64,000 bases of DNA, taken from positions 1-64,000 of the forward strand of contig JACNKC010000074.1 of assembly GCA_014382245.1 (NCBI GenBank), in the 5' to 3' direction. Source of the DNA: Pseudomonadota bacterium. GTDB taxonomy: Bacteria; Desulfobacterota; Binatia; UBA1149. The notes under the pieces are model-generated. The model was not told the DNA's origin. It was given only the letters and a program-made list of their open reading frames with translations, and did no database searches. The position numbers were made by a program, and so were the translations under genes. Of the stretch, positions 52,448 to 61,121 are shown piece by piece; the first letter of the stretch is position 1, and each line of letters starts with the position of its first letter.

Positions 52448-55372
52448 TCAGGGCAGCACCCCGTTGGATATGTTGATCCCGATCTCGTGGTTGCGGGCCG
52501 GGCCGCCGAATCCCGCGCCCGAATTAATCGCCGGTGACGTGGTGGCCGTGTAACAGTAGATGCTGATCGACTGGTAGTTGTCGGCGTTGCCAGAAATCAG
52601 GCCGGTTCCCTCTATCAACGGGGCAAAACATTCCAGGTTCGTTTCGATACAGTCGGCGGCTCCAATGAAATCATCGTCGTTTCCAAGGAAACCGTCGAGG
52701 CCAGCTTCGCATTGGCGGCGTTCTTCGCAAGGCCCCTCACAGCTGTCGCCCACTTCGCAGTCTGCCTGGCTCGTGCAGGGAGTACCGGCGGTGACGCAGG
52801 TGGCATTACAACCCGCCCCGATGCTGGATTTATCACAGACGCGGAAGGCGTGCCCCTCGCCCGTGCAACTCGTCTCGGTGGGCCCCGTGGAACATTCGCG
52901 GTCCTGGGGCCACGGATCCCCGGTCTTGAGTTCGCACAGCGGTACGCAGAGTCCACCGGGGCAGGCATCCACGCAGGATCCGGTTCCGCAGGTGGCGCTG
53001 CTGGTGCAGGCAGCGTGCTCGGTCGCGGGGTCGCCCTCACAATGGCTGGGGTTCACGCAGCTGCTACCGGGGCAGTCGGAGTCCTCGTCGCAGGCACGGC
53101 CCGCGTTAGCACCCCCTGCGCAGCTGGCGAAGAATCCGCTACTGGTGGCGTCTGCGCATCCACCGCCCGAATTTATCCCCGCGTTGCAACCCGGGTTGCA
53201 TGAGTTGACCTGCGTAGGCACGCCACCCGCATCCGGGCAGGGGCAGTCATACAATTCGTAACCAGCCGACGAGCAGGGCACGCCGTCGACAGCAGCGTCC
53301 AGGGACAGGGAGTGAGAGGTCTTGGGCAAGTGGCGTATGCGTAGCCCGAACTCACCCGATATGGTCTTGCCCTCGTCGGGCGGGCAGTCGTTAGACACCG
53401 AGCCGAAGACCGGATCAACGTCGCCCACCTCGCAGGCGATTCCGTTATTGGCATACCCCGCGCCACCAAAGCAGATATCAGACAGGTTACAGCTGCTGCC
53501 CGGGCAGTCGGCTGACGCGATTGTGCAGGTTTCACCTCCCGGGCAGTCGCTGCTGAAGCGGCACTCGTCACCGCTGGTACTACAGCTGCCACTGCAAGGC
53601 AGGCCTTCGAAGGTGCCGCCGTCGCAGAAGCCGCCGCACACCGGGCAAGGGGTGGCGGTATTTATGCCCAGGTAAACCTTGCTGTTAGCTTCGTAGAAGT
53701 ACTGGCTGGCGCCGGTCTGCATGTCCTGCGTCCCTGTAACATCGGTAGCCATTTTCTGCAGCGTGCAAACTGGCGTTCCACCGTTAGATACCGGAAAGGG
53801 GCTGCTGCTTAGAAGGAACACGCAGTCGGCGCTTCGGTCGCACTGGCCACGACATATTTCGTTAGCTCCGCAGTCGGCCTGCGAGCTGCAGTTGCTGACC
53901 GGGCTCCCACCCGAGTCGTAGCACTGGGCCTGGCAGTCGTCGTGGTCGGTGCAGCTCGCACCGGCATCACTGTTGAATGAATCGCAGGTTCGGCAGTCTT
54001 CGTCCCTGAGGCAATCGCCCACGCCGGGTGTGTTTGAGCAAGTGGGCCTGGTGGTTGCCGTTACCGTGCAGAGGGGGTCAGCCGAGCTACCAGTGCAGGT
54101 GTTGTTGGTCAGCTCACTGCAGTCGCAGCCCGTCCTGTCCAGTACAAACCCGCCCTTGTTTGGTGTGGCCTGGTCGTGCGAGCCGCCTATCCAGCCAGCG
54201 TCAGAGTCCGAGGCAATAGCGTCGGCTTGTATCCGATAGCGCGACACGTTTCCACAGGTGCACTGAAAAAGGTCGCCCGGTGGAAAACACAGCCCGGGAC
54301 AGGAAGAGTCGTCGACACCGTCACACTCCTCTCCCAGTAGCATACTGCTGCTCGGCCCCTGGTTTATGACATTATCGCCGCAGACCGCCGTGGGAGGGTA
54401 AGCGGCTTCAACTATCGACCGTGTTGAGTAGCTGCGGTCCGGGGCCAACTCCTGGGAATCGCCCAGCTCAGCCGCCGCGGCTGCCACGCAATCCTGGGCG
54501 TCCGCTATCGAGGTGACGCCACCTACCCCCTCTCCGCACAGGTCTAGTTCGAGGATATCGGAAGCAGTGCATTTCTTCGCTATGTCAGCGCGCAGCTTGG
54601 CGTCGGCCTTGCTTATTTTGCCCGCCAGCTTGGCGTCGTCGGTGGTGCAGGTACGTGGGTTGCCCAGCGTCTTGCCGTTGTTGATCGAATCGCGGCACTT
54701 GGCCACCCCCTTTGCTACCGTAGAGGCAAGCTTCACTGCTGACTTGGAGATCGTTGACAGGCACTTGCCCGTCTCCTTCGAAAGACCGTCGGCGTTGCCT
54801 ATGGATCCGTATACCAGGTCAACGAGATCAGAGCCGCTTGCAGAACCGAGCTGGCCGGCACACTCGCCTAGCTGCGAGCCGTTCAGGAGTGCTTCACCCA
54901 GCGTCGATTCGCAGAACGGGCCCGGGTAGTTGATAGTGGCCATGTCGAAGGCACCGTCGCCCTTGCATAGTTCGTTGGCCGCTCCAGCGAGCGGGGGACA
55001 GAGGTTGTCGGCAACGCAGTCGATTTCCGACACCGTGCAGGTGCTGCCGCAGCTCTTGGCGGCAGTCGCCGTGGCCTTGGCCTTGGCCTTGTCTATTTTT
55101 GCCTGGCCCTTGGCGTCAGGGCACGAGCCCACGGCTTTTCCGCTTATGTCGGCGTCGCGGCACTTGGCCAGTGACTTGGCCGTGGTCGAGGCGGCCTTGG
55201 TGGCAGCCTTGGACACCTTTGAAACGCACTTGCCTTCGAGCTTGCTGGTAAGAGCGGCTGCGGACGCGCTGGTCGGTTGGAGCACTACGCCGCCGGTAAA
55301 GACGGCCACGGTGGAGAGTAGCGAAGCCACGGCCAGATGGGTTAGCAAAGAAGAGTGGTATACGTTTTTCAT
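52448..55372 (-). CDS. Large secreted Cys-rich protein
   Basis: 974 aa with a signal sequence (about residues 10-37). Residues 45-330 hold two copies of a Lys/Cys helical module (CVSKVSKAATKAASTTAKSL and CLSTISKSAVKLASTVAKGV, each followed by KCRD), as in the protein at 11273-12844. A CGDNVINQG...EECDG module comes near 340, as in the M14 peptidase. A very Cys-rich region (about 400-880) follows, with many C..D.DC..C and CxxxC pairs. The protein ends in a beta-rich domain (AINSGAGFGGPARNHEIGIN). It should be a disulphide-rubbery surface or extracellular protein. No enzyme motif is seen. A GGAGG site precedes the ATG. Confidence 0.78.
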   Translation of the reverse strand: MKNVYHSSLLTHLAVASLLSTVAVFTGGVVLQPTSASAAALTSKLEGKCVSKVSKAATKAASTTAKSLAKCRDADISGKAVGSCPDAKGQAKIDKAKAKATATAAKSCGSTCTVSEIDCVADNLCPPLAGAANELCKGDGAFDMATINYPGPFCESTLGEALLNGSQLGECAGQLGSASGSDLVDLVYGSIGNADGLSKETGKCLSTISKSAVKLASTVAKGVAKCRDSINNGKTLGNPRTCTTDDAKLAGKISKADAKLRADIAKKCTASDILELDLCGEGVGGVTSIADAQDCVAAAAAELGDSQELAPDRSYSTRSIVEAAYPPTAVCGDNVINQGPSSSMLLGEECDGVDDSSCPGLCFPPGDLFQCTCGNVSRYRIQADAIASDSDAGWIGGSHDQATPNKGGFVLDRTGCDCSELTNNTCTGSSADPLCTVTATTRPTCSNTPGVGDCLRDEDCRTCDSFNSDAGASCTDHDDCQAQCYDSGGSPVSNCSSQADCGANEICRGQCDRSADCVFLLSSSPFPVSNGGTPVCTLQKMATDVTGTQDMQTGASQYFYEANSKVYLGINTATPCPVCGGFCDGGTFEGLPCSGSCSTSGDECRFSSDCPGGETCTIASADCPGSSCNLSDICFGGAGYANNGIACEVGDVDPVFGSVSNDCPPDEGKTISGEFGLRIRHLPKTSHSLSLDAAVDGVPCSSAGYELYDCPCPDAGGVPTQVNSCNPGCNAGINSGGGCADATSSGFFASCAGGANAGRACDEDSDCPGSSCVNPSHCEGDPATEHAACTSSATCGTGSCVDACPGGLCVPLCELKTGDPWPQDRECSTGPTETSCTGEGHAFRVCDKSSIGAGCNATCVTAGTPCTSQADCEVGDSCEGPCEERRQCEAGLDGFLGNDDDFIGAADCIETNLECFAPLIEGTGLISGNADNYQSISIYCYTATTSPAINSGAGFGGPARNHEIGINISNGVLP

Positions 55373-55483
55373 TGCGGCAATTTCCTCCAGCAGGGCGTTG
55401 CTGTCAGGCTTGGGCCTTTCCGCTCGGCACCGGGCTGCACCTACAGTTCATGGGCTCGGGTCAAAGCAGACACGCCCGGTACT

Positions 55484-55513
55484 AGCCTAGGAAATTGGGC
55501 GCCGATCTGTCAA
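55484..55513 (-). promoter_or_regulatory. Sigma-70 promoter for the 974-aa protein gene
   Basis: On the minus strand TTGACA (55508-55513, perfect -35), an 18-bp spacer and TAGGCT (55484-55489). It lies about 110 bp upstream of the ATG at 55372. Confidence 0.5.
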
Positions 55514-55643
55514 GCGGAAAATCATCCAGCTCTGCCCGCGGGGGCATTCGCGAGAAGAAAGTCGGCTCGACGCACCCCCGGCCGGGGGGGTAGGTCGGCT
55601 GCTGTGCCCTGGGCCTGTCCGCCGCCCGCCGGGTGACAGGGGC

Positions 55644-56024
55644 CTACCTGGAACGCAGCAGGGCGTTGAAGCGGTCGAGGTTGACCACGCCAAGGTAAAC
55701 GTGGAGCACGGCCAGCAGCGCGGCCACCGCTATGCCGGCCGGATCGAGGAAAGCGTGGAAGGCCATGATGTTTACCGTCACCGGCGCCAGCAGAACCAAC
55801 GCCAGTGGCACGAACAAGCCGGTCAACAGCAGGAAGCCGCACACGGTCTCGACCACCCCAACCATCGGGAATATGTAGCCGGAGGCAGCCAGTGCTCCGA
55901 GGAAATCGGCCGCCGCACCGTGGTGCTCGGGCGTGGGCATGAAGTGCAGGAACTTGTTGAGGCCGAACACGAACATCGCCAGGCCTAACAGAATTCGTAT
56001 AACCATCGTCAATCGCGTTTCCAT
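55644..56024 (-). CDS. DoxX-family membrane protein
   Basis: 126 aa with four hydrophobic segments. MVIRILLGLAMFVFGLNKFLHFMP and LGALAASGYIFPMVGVVETVCG are typical DoxX motifs. Members occur in small redox or sulfur-related membrane complexes, and the role here is unknown. About 100 bp of non-coding sequence separates it from the pdxH stop. Confidence 0.85.
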   Translation of the reverse strand: METRLTMVIRILLGLAMFVFGLNKFLHFMPTPEHHGAAADFLGALAASGYIFPMVGVVETVCGFLLLTGLFVPLALVLLAPVTVNIMAFHAFLDPAGIAVAALLAVLHVYLGVVNLDRFNALLRSR

Positions 56025-56121
56025 TGTTGCTCTCCCCCGGGGCCTCCATTGTCTGCGTCGGCGTGGCCTTGGTCAACAGCACGGCCCTCGGTGTGATCGG
56101 CGGTGCGGTTAAACGTGGCCT

Positions 56122-56700
56122 TCAGGGTTGCAGCAGGCGGCTGGTCCACTGCCCGTTTCGCCTTACGAACAATTCCCGGTGGTGCAGACGTGGTTCCCGC
56201 CGCGTCCAGAATTCGATGCGCCGAGGCTTGATCGAGTACCCCTTCCAGTAGTCGGGGCGCTTGATGTCCCGGCCCTCGCTGTCTTTCTCGAGGTGATGAT
56301 ACTCGGCCATCAGCCGTGAGCGGTCGAACAGCGTCCGGCTCTGTTGTGATACGGCCGCGGCCAGCTGGCTGCCGCGGGGACGGGTGGCCCAGTACTTGTC
56401 GGCCGTCGCGGCCGACAGTAGCGTGGCGTTTCCTTCTATGCGTACCTGTCGCCCTGTAGCGTCCCAGTAGAACGCCAGCGCGGCGGCCGGGTTGTTGCGC
56501 AGCTGCTCTCCCTTGTCGCTCCGGGCGTTGGTATAGAAAACAAAACCGTCGGGGCCGGCCTGCTTGAGCAACAGGTAGCGCAGCGTTGGGCGGCCGTGGC
56601 TGTCTACCGTGGCCATGGCGCAGGCTTCGGGAAGGGCTACGCCAGCTCGCTTGGCTTCGGAGTACCAGCGATTGAATCGTTTTACGGGGTCTATGGCCAT
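56122..56700 (-). CDS. pdxH: Pyridoxamine 5'-phosphate oxidase
   Basis: 192 aa FMN protein. AMATVDSHGRPTLRYLLLKQ, GFVFYTNARSDKGEQLRNNP, YWDATGRQVRIEGNA, SQQSR, DYWKGYSIKPRRIEFW and RLHHRELF cover the family from end to end. It makes pyridoxal 5'-phosphate using O2. The gene is 28 bp downstream of the GrdB-like selenoprotein on the same strand and is probably co-transcribed with it. Confidence 0.94.
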   Translation of the reverse strand: MAIDPVKRFNRWYSEAKRAGVALPEACAMATVDSHGRPTLRYLLLKQAGPDGFVFYTNARSDKGEQLRNNPAAALAFYWDATGRQVRIEGNATLLSAATADKYWATRPRGSQLAAAVSQQSRTLFDRSRLMAEYHHLEKDSEGRDIKRPDYWKGYSIKPRRIEFWTRREPRLHHRELFVRRNGQWTSRLLQP

Positions 56701-56728
56701 TGGTTTTCCTCTTCAGGGAGCAGTGTTG

Positions 56729-57559
56729 TTATACGGGGTAGCTCATCTTGTCGCCGCTGTACTCGGCCATTTCTTCGCGACCAAGTCGGGCGACTGCCTG
56801 CAGGCACAACTCCAGGTCGCGGGCCTGGCCTTGCCTGTCGCCTGGTCGACCTATGGGCGTTCCCAGTGGTCGAGGAAAGTGCAGTGTGCGCGGTACTCCG
56901 AGCTTGCGCGTCGTTTCGGGCAGCAGGGTGACCATGAGGGTGGCAATGCCGCGCGCTTCTATCGCTCTTGCTACCAGGCCGACGGCCCGGTGGCAGTAGC
57001 CTCAAGCCGGCGTGAGTATTGCGAGGTCCACTTCGTCGGAGACCATCGCTTCGGCCACTTCGGGAGCGTAGCGCTCGATGAGCTCGCCAGGGTCGGGTAT
57101 GCCGCCACTGAAACTGAAGTGACGGGGCCCCACGCTGCCTATCTTTCCGTCGGCGGCAAAGTCGTTGAGCACGGCCAGTGGCAGCATCACGCCGCTGTCC
57201 AGTTCAACGTTGTCCGTGTCGTAGAACATGTGGCTGACCAGCAGCCGGGAGGGGTCTACATCTCCCGGTATCACCCGGTAACTGCAGTCGCCTTCATCGA
57301 CAGCGAGGTTGAAGGGCTGCTGGTCGTCGAGTATGAGCCCGCCCGAGTTCACAAGGGCTACCCGGCATTGCTTCAGCGGCTTCAGTAGGGGCGAAAACGG
57401 GACTTCGCTGTGCCAGCGGTGGTTCTCGCGGGCGGCGTACCATTGGTAGATACCCGGCGTGTTGCGTTGCATCCACAGGGCGACCCGGGCCACGGCCCGT
57501 TTAGACCAGGCTACCTCGCTCGAAGAGAGTGGCGCTCGGCTGTGGGTGGGGGATTGCAT
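56729..57559 (-). CDS. GrdB-like selenoprotein with an in-frame TGA (Sec186)
   Basis: Conventional calling stops at TGA 57002-57004. Reading it as selenocysteine gives 276 aa with Sec186-Gly-Tyr-Cys189 in ILTPA-Sec-GYCHRAVGLVARA. The same frame continues through ARGIATLMVT and PRPLGTPIG to TAA, matching the full length of small proteins annotated as glycine/sarcosine/betaine/D-proline reductase selenoprotein B family. The N-terminal part has FSPLLKPLKQCRVALVNSGG and VGPRHFSFSGG. In relatives this position is Cys or Sec, as far as I recall. A hairpin follows the TGA at once. The substrate is unknown; no other glycine-reductase gene is nearby. The start ATG 57557-57559 lacks a clear ribosome site. 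Confidence 0.85.
56970..57000 (-). promoter_or_regulatory. Candidate SECIS element of the GrdB-like gene
   Basis: It begins 1 nt after the TGA. The outer stem GCUAC/GUAGC (57000-56996 with 56974-56970) is followed by a 6-nt 5' bulge (56995-56990). The inner stem CGGGCC/GGCCUG (56989-56984 with 56980-56975) has a GUC loop at 56983-56981. Folded by hand. The apical loop is about 19 nt from the TGA, similar to bacterial SECIS spacing. Confidence 0.65.
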
Positions 57560-57672
57560 GGCCCATGTTTAGCCGAGCCCAGCCAAAACTGGAAGGCGGT
57601 GGCAAGCCGGCCTTGCCAAGGGTCAACAGCGGATTACACTGCGGGTCGCGAGAACAGCTTTCGCAAGGAGAA

Positions 57673-58416
57673 ATGCCGCCCATGGGAGATCAGGAAAGCG
57701 AACAGTCACGACCACCGATAGCCGAACAGCCGCCCGCAGGCGAGAAACGCCCGGGGTCCGAGGTGTCGCTGAACATGCCACTGGCCGAGGCGATGAGCAC
57801 GCAGAGGGCGATACGCCGACTCACCGACGACCCGGTAGATGATGGCCTGGTGCTGCGCCTGGTCGAACTGGCGCTCAAGGCGCCCACCGGTTCGAACGCG
57901 CAGAACTGGGAGTTCGTGGTCGTCAGGGACCCCGCGGTCAAGGCCGCTCTGGGGCGGCAGAATATGCGTATGTGGAAAATCTACGGCGGCCTCGGTCGCT
58001 GGCTGGCGCGCAACGACGAGAGCCAGCAGCGCATTATGAATGCCGTGCAGTGGCAGGCCGATCACTTTGAAGACATACCGGTGATCGTGGTGGCCTGCCT
58101 CAGGAGCATCATTCCGCCGTGGCCTCCCATGGCAACCACTGGCTTGTACGGTTCGATCTACCCCTCGGTGCAGAACCTGTTGCTGGCCGCACGCGCGGCC
58201 GGGCTGGGCGCGGCGCTGATAACCCTGCCCCTGTGGAGCAACATAGCGGCCCGTCGTATTCTCGGCCTGCCCTGGAAGGTCACGCCCTGCGCGGTTATAC
58301 CCCTGGGCTGGCCGCGGGGACGTTACGGCCCCACCACCCGCCGCCCGGTGGGCGACGTGGTGTCGTTGGACAACTACGGCAACAGGCCCTGGGCGGGGCA
58401 GGGCGCCGGGGGATAA
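57673..58416 (+). CDS. Nitroreductase-family protein
   Basis: 247 aa from ATG 57673, behind AAGGAG. MSTQRAIRRLTDDPVDDGLVLRLVELALKAPTG and NAQNWEFVVVRDPAVK give the FMN-binding nitroreductase N-terminus. GSIYPSVQNLLLAARAAGLGAALITLPLW and VTPCAVIPLGWPRGRYGP give the core and dimer segments. It is a FMN/NAD(P)H reductase of unknown substrate. An N-terminal tail of about 30 residues is Pro/Glu-rich and unconserved. It diverges from the GrdB-like selenoprotein gene over 113 bp. Confidence 0.88.
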   Translation: MPPMGDQESEQSRPPIAEQPPAGEKRPGSEVSLNMPLAEAMSTQRAIRRLTDDPVDDGLVLRLVELALKAPTGSNAQNWEFVVVRDPAVKAALGRQNMRMWKIYGGLGRWLARNDESQQRIMNAVQWQADHFEDIPVIVVACLRSIIPPWPPMATTGLYGSIYPSVQNLLLAARAAGLGAALITLPLWSNIAARRILGLPWKVTPCAVIPLGWPRGRYGPTTRRPVGDVVSLDNYGNRPWAGQGAGG

Positions 58417-58496
58417 CTTGGCAGCGGGTCGCGGGTTGTGCTCGCGGCGCAAGAGGCCGGCTGCCGCTTACCGGCGGTACATGCTAAAGCTGCGGC

Positions 58497-58886
58497 GTGA
58501 TCAAAAATAAGCTCAACCCCGTCGCTTCTACTTCCTTGTCCCGCCTTGCGCTGGCCGTTGTACCCTTGCTGCTGGCTGGCTTGCTGGCCGGCTGCTGGCC
58601 GGTTGCCCTGGGCGGCGCTGCCGCCGGTGGTTACTACGCCGGCAAGGACGACCGCCCGGTAGGGCAGATCATAGACGACACCGGCATAGAGCTGAGCATC
58701 AAGGCTGCCTACGCCGCGGACGACGAGATAAGCGTGTGGGACATCAAGGTCGACAGCCACGACGGCAATGTAAAGTTGTTCGGCAAGGTGCCCAGCCGCA
58801 AGGTTGGTCGTAAGGCGGTCAAGCTGGCCGAAGCCGTGCGCGGAGTAGAAGATGTGGCCGACAACCTCACTGTCGACAATGAATGA
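58497..58886 (+). CDS. BON-domain lipoprotein
   Basis: 129 aa from GTG 58497. A signal with lipobox LLAGC (Cys near residue 33) would anchor it in a membrane. GGAAAGGYYAGKDDRP follows. A BON domain fills the rest: IELSIKAAYAADDEISVWDIKVDSHDGNVKLFGKV and VRGVEDVADNLTV. BON proteins such as OsmY and DolP bind phospholipid or maintain the envelope. Confidence 0.87.
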   Translation: MIKNKLNPVASTSLSRLALAVVPLLLAGLLAGCWPVALGGAAAGGYYAGKDDRPVGQIIDDTGIELSIKAAYAADDEISVWDIKVDSHDGNVKLFGKVPSRKVGRKAVKLAEAVRGVEDVADNLTVDNE

Positions 58887-58959
58887 CAACAACCGGGGTT
58901 GAGTCCGGCGCCTGCCGGCAACCAGCGCAGGCGATATAGCAAGAGGGGGATACGAGGCA

Positions 58960-59712
58960 ATGGCTACAGAAGGTAACAGTTCTTCGCGCATCGCGGCAGT
59001 GGGTAGACTGCTCGCCCTCGTGGGCATGGCCCTGGGCGTGGGCTCGGTGGCCGCGGCCTTCGTGCAGGTCATATCGCCGATGGCCGGCTTCGGTGGTTTT
59101 GCGCTGGGCGTGCTGCTGTCGTTGCTGGCGCTGGTCTGTTCGCTGCTGGGGCTTTACTCGACCCGCGCTGCTGCCGGACTCGACGGTCGTGGCGATGCGG
59201 TGTCTGGTGCCCTGGTGTCGGGCAGCATGGTCGTGGCGTTGCTGGTGGCGCTCTCGGGGCAGGGGGCCGACGCTCCGCCCATCAACGATTTTACGACCGA
59301 CATAAACGACCCCCCGGTCTTCGTGAAGGCGCTTGAGGATCCCGCCAACGAAGGCAACCCGATGGCTTACCCCGGCGAAGAGTTCGCCGCGCAGCAGCGC
59401 CAATCCGACGGCGATCTCGCCCCGCTGCTCCTCGCCCAGCCCTACGACCTGGTATTCGACCGGGTGCAGGCGGCGCTCGAGGATCTCGCGAGCACGACCG
59501 TAACCGATGTTGACAGGGCGAGCGGACGCCTGGAGGCATCGGCTACCTCGTCGATTTTTCACTTCGTGGACGATGTAGTTGTCCGGGTGCGAGCCACTGC
59601 TGAAGGTACGCAGGTAGACGTACGTTCTCGTTCTCGCGACGGGCGCGGTGACCTCGGTGTAAACGCGGCTCGCATTCGCACCGTGTTGTCGCAGGTCGCG
59701 GCTGGGCGCTGA
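58960..59712 (+). CDS. DUF1499 protein with an N-terminal membrane region
   Basis: 250 aa. Three hydrophobic segments (about 12-36, 43-67 and 81-98) precede a soluble DUF1499 domain with NDFTTDINDPPVFVKAL near 108 and FVDDVVVRVRATAEGTQVDVRSRSRDGRGDLGVNAARIR. The family function is unknown. It follows the BON lipoprotein gene in the same direction, so both may serve the envelope. Confidence 0.85.
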   Translation: MATEGNSSSRIAAVGRLLALVGMALGVGSVAAAFVQVISPMAGFGGFALGVLLSLLALVCSLLGLYSTRAAAGLDGRGDAVSGALVSGSMVVALLVALSGQGADAPPINDFTTDINDPPVFVKALEDPANEGNPMAYPGEEFAAQQRQSDGDLAPLLLAQPYDLVFDRVQAALEDLASTTVTDVDRASGRLEASATSSIFHFVDDVVVRVRATAEGTQVDVRSRSRDGRGDLGVNAARIRTVLSQVAAGR

Positions 59713-59787
59713 ACGCGCCGCTGGCCGGAAAACCGTTTGCTGCCGGTGGTCTTTTTTCAGCCGGCGGTCGCAGCTAGAACTGCCCGC

Positions 59788-60489
59788 ATGGCTGACGACA
59801 ACATAACGCTTAGCATCGAAGACGGCGTGGCCCACGTCCACATGGACGATGGCAAGGCCAACGCTTTTTCGCCCGCTGCCATAGCGAGCATCAATTCACT
59901 GCTCGACGAAGTCGATGAAAGCGACGCCGGGGCGGTGGTCATAAGCGGTCGCGAGGGGCGGTTGTCCGGCGGCTTTGATCTCAAGGTCATCACCGGCGAC
60001 CCCGAGGGCGCGTTGGCTCTCCTGACCAGCGGCATCGAGATGTTGCTGCGGCTTTACGCCAACCCGCGCCCGGTGGTGGTGGCCTGCACCGGCCACGCGG
60101 TGGCGCTGGGAGCCATGCTGCTCCTGTCGGTCGACAAGCGGGTGGGCACCGCGGGTGACTTCAAGCTGGGGCTCAACGAGACAGCCATCGGAATGAACCT
60201 GCCCTATTTTGCCTTGCTGCTGGCGCGTGAGCGCCTGGCCCGCAAGCACCTGCACGAGGCCACGCAACTGGCCCGGCTCTACAATCCCACCGAGGCGGTG
60301 GCCGTCGGCTTTCTCGACGAGGTCGTGGGGCCCGACGATGTTATTGCCGCGGCTATTGAAGACGCAGCGCGCCTGGCCCAGTTCAGCCGCGGCGCGTTTG
60401 CCCTCACTCGCAAGGATGCACGCGGGCCCGTGGTGGCCTCCATCCGCAACTGGATGGACACCGACCTGGCCGGCATGATGACCGGCTGA
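59788..60489 (+). CDS. Enoyl-CoA hydratase/isomerase-family protein
   Basis: 233 aa from ATG 59788 (MADDNITLSIEDGVAHVHMD). The crotonase oxyanion motifs are visible at GREGRLSGGFDLK and ACTGHAVALGAMLLLSVDKRV. The second catalytic Glu of classical hydratases is replaced in the NETAIGMNLP region, so isomerase, hydrolase or other crotonase chemistry is possible. The short C-terminus also fits a non-classical member. The stop TGA shares one base with the ATG of the next gene. Confidence 0.87.
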   Translation: MADDNITLSIEDGVAHVHMDDGKANAFSPAAIASINSLLDEVDESDAGAVVISGREGRLSGGFDLKVITGDPEGALALLTSGIEMLLRLYANPRPVVVACTGHAVALGAMLLLSVDKRVGTAGDFKLGLNETAIGMNLPYFALLLARERLARKHLHEATQLARLYNPTEAVAVGFLDEVVGPDDVIAAAIEDAARLAQFSRGAFALTRKDARGPVVASIRNWMDTDLAGMMTG

Positions 60490-61121
60490 TGGGGGTCAGG
60501 TTCACAGTCTGGTCGGACGTTCTTTGACCATGGTGCTATGTCGCGGCCGTGGGCCTGCGCACCCTCGAGGATGAGTTCGGCGACAAGCTGACCGTTGACT
60601 GGCGAGGCTACATGCTGCGGCCCCAACAACGCGCGACCTCGCTGGAGAAGTTTGCCGGCTACACCGCGTCCTGGGCGCGTCCCGAGTCGATGCCGGGCTC
60701 GCCGGTTTTTGCGTATCCCTGGAGCTCAGCCGAGCCACCGACCCCGTGGTCGCTGCCGTCGGGGATCGCCGTGAAGGCGGCCGCACGCCAGCAGCGCTTC
60801 ACCGACTACCACCTGGCCTTGATGAAGGCCTACTTTGAACAACACCGCGACCCCGGTAGTCGAGCCACGCTGGTCGAGGTCGCCGTCGAGCTGGGACTGG
60901 ACCAGGTTCGTTTTGAGGCTGACCTCGACGACCCGGCGCTGGAAGAAGAACTGCAGAAAGATTTCGCCGAGGCCCGCGAGCTCGGGATCACCGGCATACC
61001 GACGGTGGTGGTAGACGGCGACGTGCTCACGCTGCCAGGTGCCCAGGATCTCGACCTCTATCGGCACATCGTCAATCGCAGGCTGAAACAGGCGCAAGTC
61101 GAGCAAGGGCGGCCCGGGTAA
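60489..61121 (+). CDS. FrnE/DsbA-like selenoprotein with an in-frame TGA (Sec13)
   Basis: Conventional calling starts at GTG 60549 and loses the active site. Reading ATG 60489 (overlapping the previous stop) through TGA 60525-60527 gives 210 aa starting MGVRFTVWSDVL-Sec-PWCYVA. FrnE/2-hydroxychromene-isomerase-type proteins have WSD..CPWC here, so Sec13-Pro-Trp-Cys16 is the redox motif. The rest is intact: VDWRGYMLRP, a helical insertion, and GITGIPTVVVDG with the cis-Pro. The 1-nt overlaps on both sides support the longer frame. It probably catalyses thiol-disulphide exchange on an unknown partner. Confidence 0.9.
60532..60563 (+). promoter_or_regulatory. Candidate SECIS element of the FrnE-like gene
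   Basis: It begins 4 nt after the TGA. The outer stem GGUGC/GCACC (60532-60536 with 60559-60563) is followed by a 6-nt 5' bulge (60537-60542). The inner stem 60543-60548 with 60552-60558 has one bulged C, and the GUG loop is 60549-60551. Folded by hand. The design matches the hairpin of the GrdB-like gene. Confidence 0.65.
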
